A DNA stretch of 24,601 nucleotides from a virus, in IMG/VR virus record IMGVR_UViG_3300020182_001136, positions 1-24,601 of that record; one strand, 5' to 3'. Every line of letters begins with the position of its first letter. Position 1 is the first letter of the stretch. A program made the position numbers and the translations under genes. Under the pieces are notes generated by a model that was not told the DNA's origin, did no database searches, and saw nothing but the letters and a program-made list of their open reading frames with translations. Of the stretch, positions 21,547 to 24,601 are shown piece by piece.

Positions 21547-22218
21547 CTATACTATAGCAGATTGTACCTTGCTTGTCAATGCATTATATAAGTCTTCTTG
21601 TGTATAGTCAAGTTCCATTTCTTGCAAAACATCATCTGTCAGATAGTTATAAAGCTGGGTAGCTTTTGTATGTGTATTCGAATTCTTAATATTGTCTCCA
21701 AGTAAGGTTGATTTAACGCTGTGCATAGCTTTGTCCAACGGAACAATAAACTCGTCTCCATAATCTTTATTACCTAGAATGTGGTCACAATCAAATACAC
21801 AACGCAATCCTCGTGCTGTATTATATGCTAGTTCTAAATCACCAGAATCAATCTGTTCTTGTAACGCAGGATAAAATACAGTATAAAGCCATTCCTTTGT
21901 ATATCTAGGCCATATTTTGATGTTCGCATTCATAGCATTCAACAATATCGAACTTCTATCCCAAAGTTCATAGTACTTTTTTAGTTTACCCCATTGTGTA
22001 GGTTTCGCCACTGCAAACACTTCTTCGTGGATTTCACATAATGAACGGTAGAGTTTATCACCCGTGTTGACATCCATTTCACCAGGAACAACCTTAGGTC
22101 TATGAGAGCATCCGGGGAAGCAACATGTTACTCCCCCATTGATGTGTGATGTAAGACTACCATTAGATTCATAGAGAACCTTATCATCTGCTACTGTATA
22201 TGAAGTGTTTAGTTTCAT
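21547..22218 (-). CDS. Unknown 223-aa protein with possible zinc site
   Basis: Not recognised. Near the N-terminus, CCFPGC (C32, C33, C37) with H39 and a later LCEIH (C61, H64) could form a zinc site. A second Cys/His cluster, CVFDCDHILG, lies near 140-149 and recalls HNH-type motifs, but the usual C-terminal partner is not clear. The rest is mixed alpha/beta. It starts 1 nt after the 539-aa gene and its last codons contain the primase promoter. Nuclease or nucleic-acid binding is possible. Confidence 0.7.
   Translation of the reverse strand: MKLNTSYTVADDKVLYESNGSLTSHINGGVTCCFPGCSHRPKVVPGEMDVNTGDKLYRSLCEIHEEVFAVAKPTQWGKLKKYYELWDRSSILLNAMNANIKIWPRYTKEWLYTVFYPALQEQIDSGDLELAYNTARGLRCVFDCDHILGNKDYGDEFIVPLDKAMHSVKSTLLGDNIKNSNTHTKATQLYNYLTDDVLQEMELDYTQEDLYNALTSKVQSAIV
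21551..21579 (-). promoter_or_regulatory. Sigma70-type promoter before primase, leaderless layout
   Basis: Minus strand: TTGACA (21579-21574), 17 nt, TATAGT (21556-21551), 6 nt, ATG at 21544. It lies wholly within the end of the 223-aa gene. The expected +1 falls on the A of ATG or next to it. Confidence 0.78.
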
Positions 22219-22219
22219 T

Positions 22220-23839
22220 TTATGCTACCGCTTCAAGTTGTGCTAAACGCTGTAGTAGTTCTTCTTTTTCTTTTGCAACAGCCTCTTGCTTTTTAACTTT
22301 GTCTACACCCTGAGGATTGACAAGTTTTGCAAGTTGTTGAATGGAAGAGATTGATTTTTTACCATCTTTAAAGAAATAAGACTTATTCTTATCGCCTGTA
22401 TAAAAGACAAGATTCTCTAGAGTATGCGCTGATACTTGATTGTCATTGTCTACTACTGTATATGTGCGCAATGCCTTAACGTTGATTTGACCGTTTGAGC
22501 TAAACAGATTATCCCAAGCCTGTGTGCCAAAACATGCAGAATGCAATTCTAGTAGTACGCGCGCCGCATATTCAAACTTCTTACCATCATCGTGCTTGAC
22601 GCCTTCTTGCAATTCACGATTAACATCAACCATGTTACCAAGAACTTGAAACGCGCCCGGCTTGGCATAGAAGCTGACAACCTGTTCAAACTCTTCTACT
22701 AGTGCTTTGAATTCTGCGGAGTTATGGTCAAACTTGAAGCCCATTGCTTTGTAGTCCCGCACTGCTGTTTGAAATACATTGTTCCAGACCATCAGATCCA
22801 TATCATTGAAGCCTACAACTTCGCCTCGTACAACTGACATACGACTTGCCATATACATACATGCATCTCCCCATCCCGGAGTGAAGTTCATGCCATTGTT
22901 CATCATTGTAGTCAGCAACTTTTCAAAGTCACCAGAAAACCCACCAAGTGAATCATTTGACAGGCCCGTTGTAGCACCTACGTTTACCATCATGTTCTTA
23001 ACTACATCACCGATTGCACGTTCATAAGAACCTTCTTGCATCTTGGTCAAGTGAACATTGTTGATATTGTTCGGGATCTCTGCCTTTTCGCCTTTGTTAT
23101 TCTTACGAAAGATTTCAATTACTCGGCGACGGACAGCATCTTTATCATCACATTGCAAAGGACATGTACCATCATGGTCAAGATAGACTTGAACAAATAC
23201 AGGATTATCTTGTAGCATACGTTCAATCATATCTGTTGACCGAGTAAAGTCTGCATCTTTTTTCAATACACCCTTTTCATCATCGAAGAATGTGTTAACC
23301 CAACTTTGAATAACTTCTGGCATCGTATTGATAACGGTTCCGTTACCACCATCAGCAATTACATACGCTTTGCCTTCTGCGTCTACGACTGACGAGTCGA
23401 TAGCAAGTCCGATAGCAGGTTGTACCATCTTAGGATCATAGTTTAAGAAGTGTTCTACTTGTTCATCTGGGTTAGCTAGGCGTTGTCCTGGAGCGTCCCA
23501 TGCGTTCTCACGCATCGGTTCTAACCAATAGCAGTCTAGTACATTTGCGATTGCAAAGCCGCCACATTTCGTCACACCTTCATTTTCTGCAATGCGTCCT
23601 TTTTCAACCATTAGTTTTCGTGACATCGAAAGTACATCTTTGGAACTCTCATACATTTTCATAAGTGCTTGCGGTTGATACTTTGCAAGATTAAAAAGCA
23701 AGACAGATACACAAGTAGCAGTGTTCGGAGATTCATTTTGAGAAATGAAACCAAGTGGGTTCATCGGCAATGCTTTTTGAATTTTGTTGCGTCTGTTCAT
23801 ACCAGACCTGATTAGTTTTTCTTGTTGTGGGGTCATCAT
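22220..23839 (-). CDS. Unknown 539-aa protein, possible ParB-like core
   Basis: Not recognised as a whole. Residues about 110-245 have the order of ParB/sulfiredoxin-like domains: a lead-in region with NPDEQVEHFLNYDP, then a strand AYVIADGGNGTVINTM in place of the usual DGQHR motif, and a later PVFVQVYLDHDG strand. The rest is largely helical, with a C-terminal Glu/Lys-rich coil (about 505-539). Cysteines are scattered. If the domain call holds, the protein could bind or modify DNA, or act like DndB-type regulators, but the key Arg/His of DGQHR is not evident. ATG at 23839 with GAGGA 8 nt upstream; a second ATG follows at once. It has its own sigma70-type promoter. Confidence 0.65.
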   Translation of the reverse strand: MMTPQQEKLIRSGMNRRNKIQKALPMNPLGFISQNESPNTATCVSVLLFNLAKYQPQALMKMYESSKDVLSMSRKLMVEKGRIAENEGVTKCGGFAIANVLDCYWLEPMRENAWDAPGQRLANPDEQVEHFLNYDPKMVQPAIGLAIDSSVVDAEGKAYVIADGGNGTVINTMPEVIQSWVNTFFDDEKGVLKKDADFTRSTDMIERMLQDNPVFVQVYLDHDGTCPLQCDDKDAVRRRVIEIFRKNNKGEKAEIPNNINNVHLTKMQEGSYERAIGDVVKNMMVNVGATTGLSNDSLGGFSGDFEKLLTTMMNNGMNFTPGWGDACMYMASRMSVVRGEVVGFNDMDLMVWNNVFQTAVRDYKAMGFKFDHNSAEFKALVEEFEQVVSFYAKPGAFQVLGNMVDVNRELQEGVKHDDGKKFEYAARVLLELHSACFGTQAWDNLFSSNGQINVKALRTYTVVDNDNQVSAHTLENLVFYTGDKNKSYFFKDGKKSISSIQQLAKLVNPQGVDKVKKQEAVAKEKEELLQRLAQLEAVA

Positions 23840-23853
23840 ATGACTATTCCTCT

Positions 23854-23899
23854 TCTCTGATTACTTAATTAATATAACATGATTCGCAGATTTGTCAAG
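23854..23899. repeat. Promoter repeat, copy 1
   Basis: 46 bp, 44 identical to 24441-24486 (differences at 23877 and 23888). It covers the whole -35/-10 region and the leader start, and precedes the 539-aa gene. The two copies point to duplication of an early promoter cassette or strong selection for one sequence. Confidence 0.9.
23871..23898 (-). promoter_or_regulatory. Sigma70-type promoter before 539-aa gene
   Basis: Minus strand: TTGACA (23898-23893), 16 nt, TATATT (23876-23871), AT-rich discriminator. Expected start of transcription near 23864, giving a 25-nt leader with GAGGA. It is unlike the leaderless promoters in having a proper leader. Confidence 0.78.
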
Positions 23900-23904
23900 T
23901 TTTT

Positions 23905-24429
23905 TTATGCAACATCAAAAAAGCGCAATTCAAATTCGTTTACGGTTAGTGTTTTACGTGCTTGCAACACAGTCTCACGTGAGTACTTTGCTACAAGTTC
24001 GTTGATATCGTACTTGTTAAACAGTTCAGGAAACACTGAATCTGCTGTGCGTTCATCTGTCAGCACTTGGTACATCTTCTTGTAACGCTTGAACATGCGC
24101 TTGACAGACGAAGATTCGTGAAAACCTCCTGACATTGAGAGGTTTACGTTAGCGAGAGTGTAAGAAGATGCTACTAGTTTTGTCATTTCAGATGCTTTAA
24201 CTGCTTCTGCTTCTTCTTGTACATCGGTATCAACAGCAATCACTTCTTGCGTCAACTCACTATAGTTATCAGTGATGAATGAAGTCAGAGTGTTGTTCTC
24301 ATGACGCTTCTGTGTTGACAGGTACTTTGTTTTCAAGTACTCAAGTTCATTCAAAGACATTGACTTCTTGTTCGTGCGAACATAAGCAGTTTTTGTCTTT
24401 TCATTTTTCAAGATCATTACGTTATACAT
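23905..24429 (-). CDS. Unknown 174-aa protein
   Basis: Not recognised. Helical and charged through most of its length, for example KSMSLNELEYLKTKYLSTQ near 22-40 and SSVKRMFKRYKKMYQVLTDE near 107-126, with an acidic middle (DTDVQEEAEAVKASEMTK) and an end LTVNEFELRFFDVA. No membrane segment or motif. ATG with AGAGAGGT 6 nt upstream. It is a separate early transcription unit with a promoter nearly identical to that of the next gene. Confidence 0.68.
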   Translation of the reverse strand: MYNVMILKNEKTKTAYVRTNKKSMSLNELEYLKTKYLSTQKRHENNTLTSFITDNYSELTQEVIAVDTDVQEEAEAVKASEMTKLVASSYTLANVNLSMSGGFHESSSVKRMFKRYKKMYQVLTDERTADSVFPELFNKYDINELVAKYSRETVLQARKTLTVNEFELRFFDVA

Positions 24430-24440
24430 GATAGTACCTC

Positions 24441-24486
24441 TCTCTGATTACTTAATTAATATAGCATGATTCGCTGATTTGTCAAG
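24441..24486. repeat. Promoter repeat, copy 2
   Basis: 46-bp partner of 23854-23899, with two mismatches. It precedes the 174-aa gene and overlaps the stop of the partial gene at the window edge. Confidence 0.9.
24458..24485 (-). promoter_or_regulatory. Sigma70-type promoter before 174-aa gene
   Basis: Minus strand: TTGACA (24485-24480), 16 nt, TATATT (24463-24458). The -35 overlaps the TGA stop of the upstream gene. Expected start of transcription near 24451; the leader holds AGAGAGGT. Confidence 0.78.
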
Positions 24487-24601
24487 CTATCTTTTTTAAT
24501 TTTTCTAAGACTTCCCACATTTCTACCAATACAGGATGAGTTTTTCCTTCGAGACCTGGCATGTTATCGTAAACCAAGTCATGTACTTCGCCCAACTTTT
24601 C
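24482..24601 (-). CDS. C-terminal end of an unknown gene
   Basis: The last 39 codons of a gene that enters from the high-coordinate edge, ending in TGA at 24484-24482. The visible peptide starts EKLGEVHDLVYDNMPGLEGK and ends in a helical LVEMWEVLEKLKKIA. Frame, composition and direct overlap with the next promoter fit a real gene of the same operon direction. The family cannot be judged from this fragment. Confidence 0.6.
   Translation of the reverse strand, partial: EKLGEVHDLVYDNMPGLEGKTHPVLVEMWEVLEKLKKIA

Noticed and set aside
21547-22218. Firm HNH endonuclease call for the 223-aa protein
   Set aside because: FDCDHILG resembles part of an HNH site, but the following Asn/His residues and their spacing are not convincing.
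1-24601. CRISPR arrays, insertion sequences, integrase or attachment sites
   Set aside because: No regularly spaced repeats, transposase motifs, terminal inverted repeats or integrase-type proteins were seen on either strand. The only clear long direct repeat is the promoter pair.

Overview
The window looks like part of the genome of a lytic, T4-superfamily (myovirus-type) tailed phage, probably marine. Every convincing gene lies on the minus strand, genes are packed with 1-10 nt gaps or TAATG/ATGA overlaps, and composition is AT-rich by eye. It carries a gp41-type replicative helicase, a gp61-type primase, a ClpP-like protease, a PAAR tail-tip protein, several virion-type proteins, and a repeated GATAAATA motif matching the T4 late promoter (TATAAATA). 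The host cannot be fixed from this window; the PrkA/YeaH-like pair resembles the gammaproteobacterial yeaGH operon.

Layout in transcription order (high to low coordinates). (1) 24601-17916, early/replication block: C-terminal end of an unknown gene, an unknown 174-aa protein, a 539-aa protein with a possible ParB-like core, a zinc-site protein, primase, ClpP-like protease, a 26-aa micro-ORF, two small proteins and the helicase. Sigma70-type promoters sit before the 174-aa, 539-aa, primase and helicase genes. (2) 17888-14345, late operon: two small proteins, a 683-aa fusion of a Pol-beta-like nucleotidyltransferase with a ligase-like domain, a small membrane protein and an unknown 277-aa protein. 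(3) 14277-13532: two small proteins, each with its own late promoter and intrinsic terminator, as expected of abundant virion proteins. (4) 13320-9379: a small coiled-coil/membrane protein and a run of unknown, probably virion or assembly proteins. (5) 9349-8660: RecB/MGME1-like nuclease with its own sigma70-type promoter. (6) 8642-3671: fibre-like protein, unknown protein, radical SAM enzyme, Sm-like small protein, PAAR protein and a 583-aa hydrophobic-core protein. (7) 3638-1: zeta-toxin-like kinase, glycosyltransferase, PrkA-like kinase, and the start of a YeaH/DUF444-like gene running off the edge.

Three things stand out. First, six of the late promoters have an inverted repeat whose upstream arm lies in or just after the promoter and whose downstream arm covers or abuts the Shine-Dalgarno/start region. 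Read-through RNA could fold and hide the start, while RNA begun at the late promoter would lack the 5' arm. T4 gene e is the known precedent; here it looks systematic. Second, helicase, primase and nuclease share one geometry: -35, 17 nt, -10, 6 nt, ATG. This predicts leaderless mRNAs. Third, the 683-aa fusion joins Pol-beta-type and ligase-type catalytic motifs in one chain, suggesting an unexplored nucleic-acid repair or modification enzyme. The phage PrkA/YeaH pair is also notable as a possible way to alter host stress physiology.

No gene-free stretch exceeds about 300 bases; the longest is 13321-13531. I saw no tRNA, rRNA, CRISPR array, insertion sequence or integrase.
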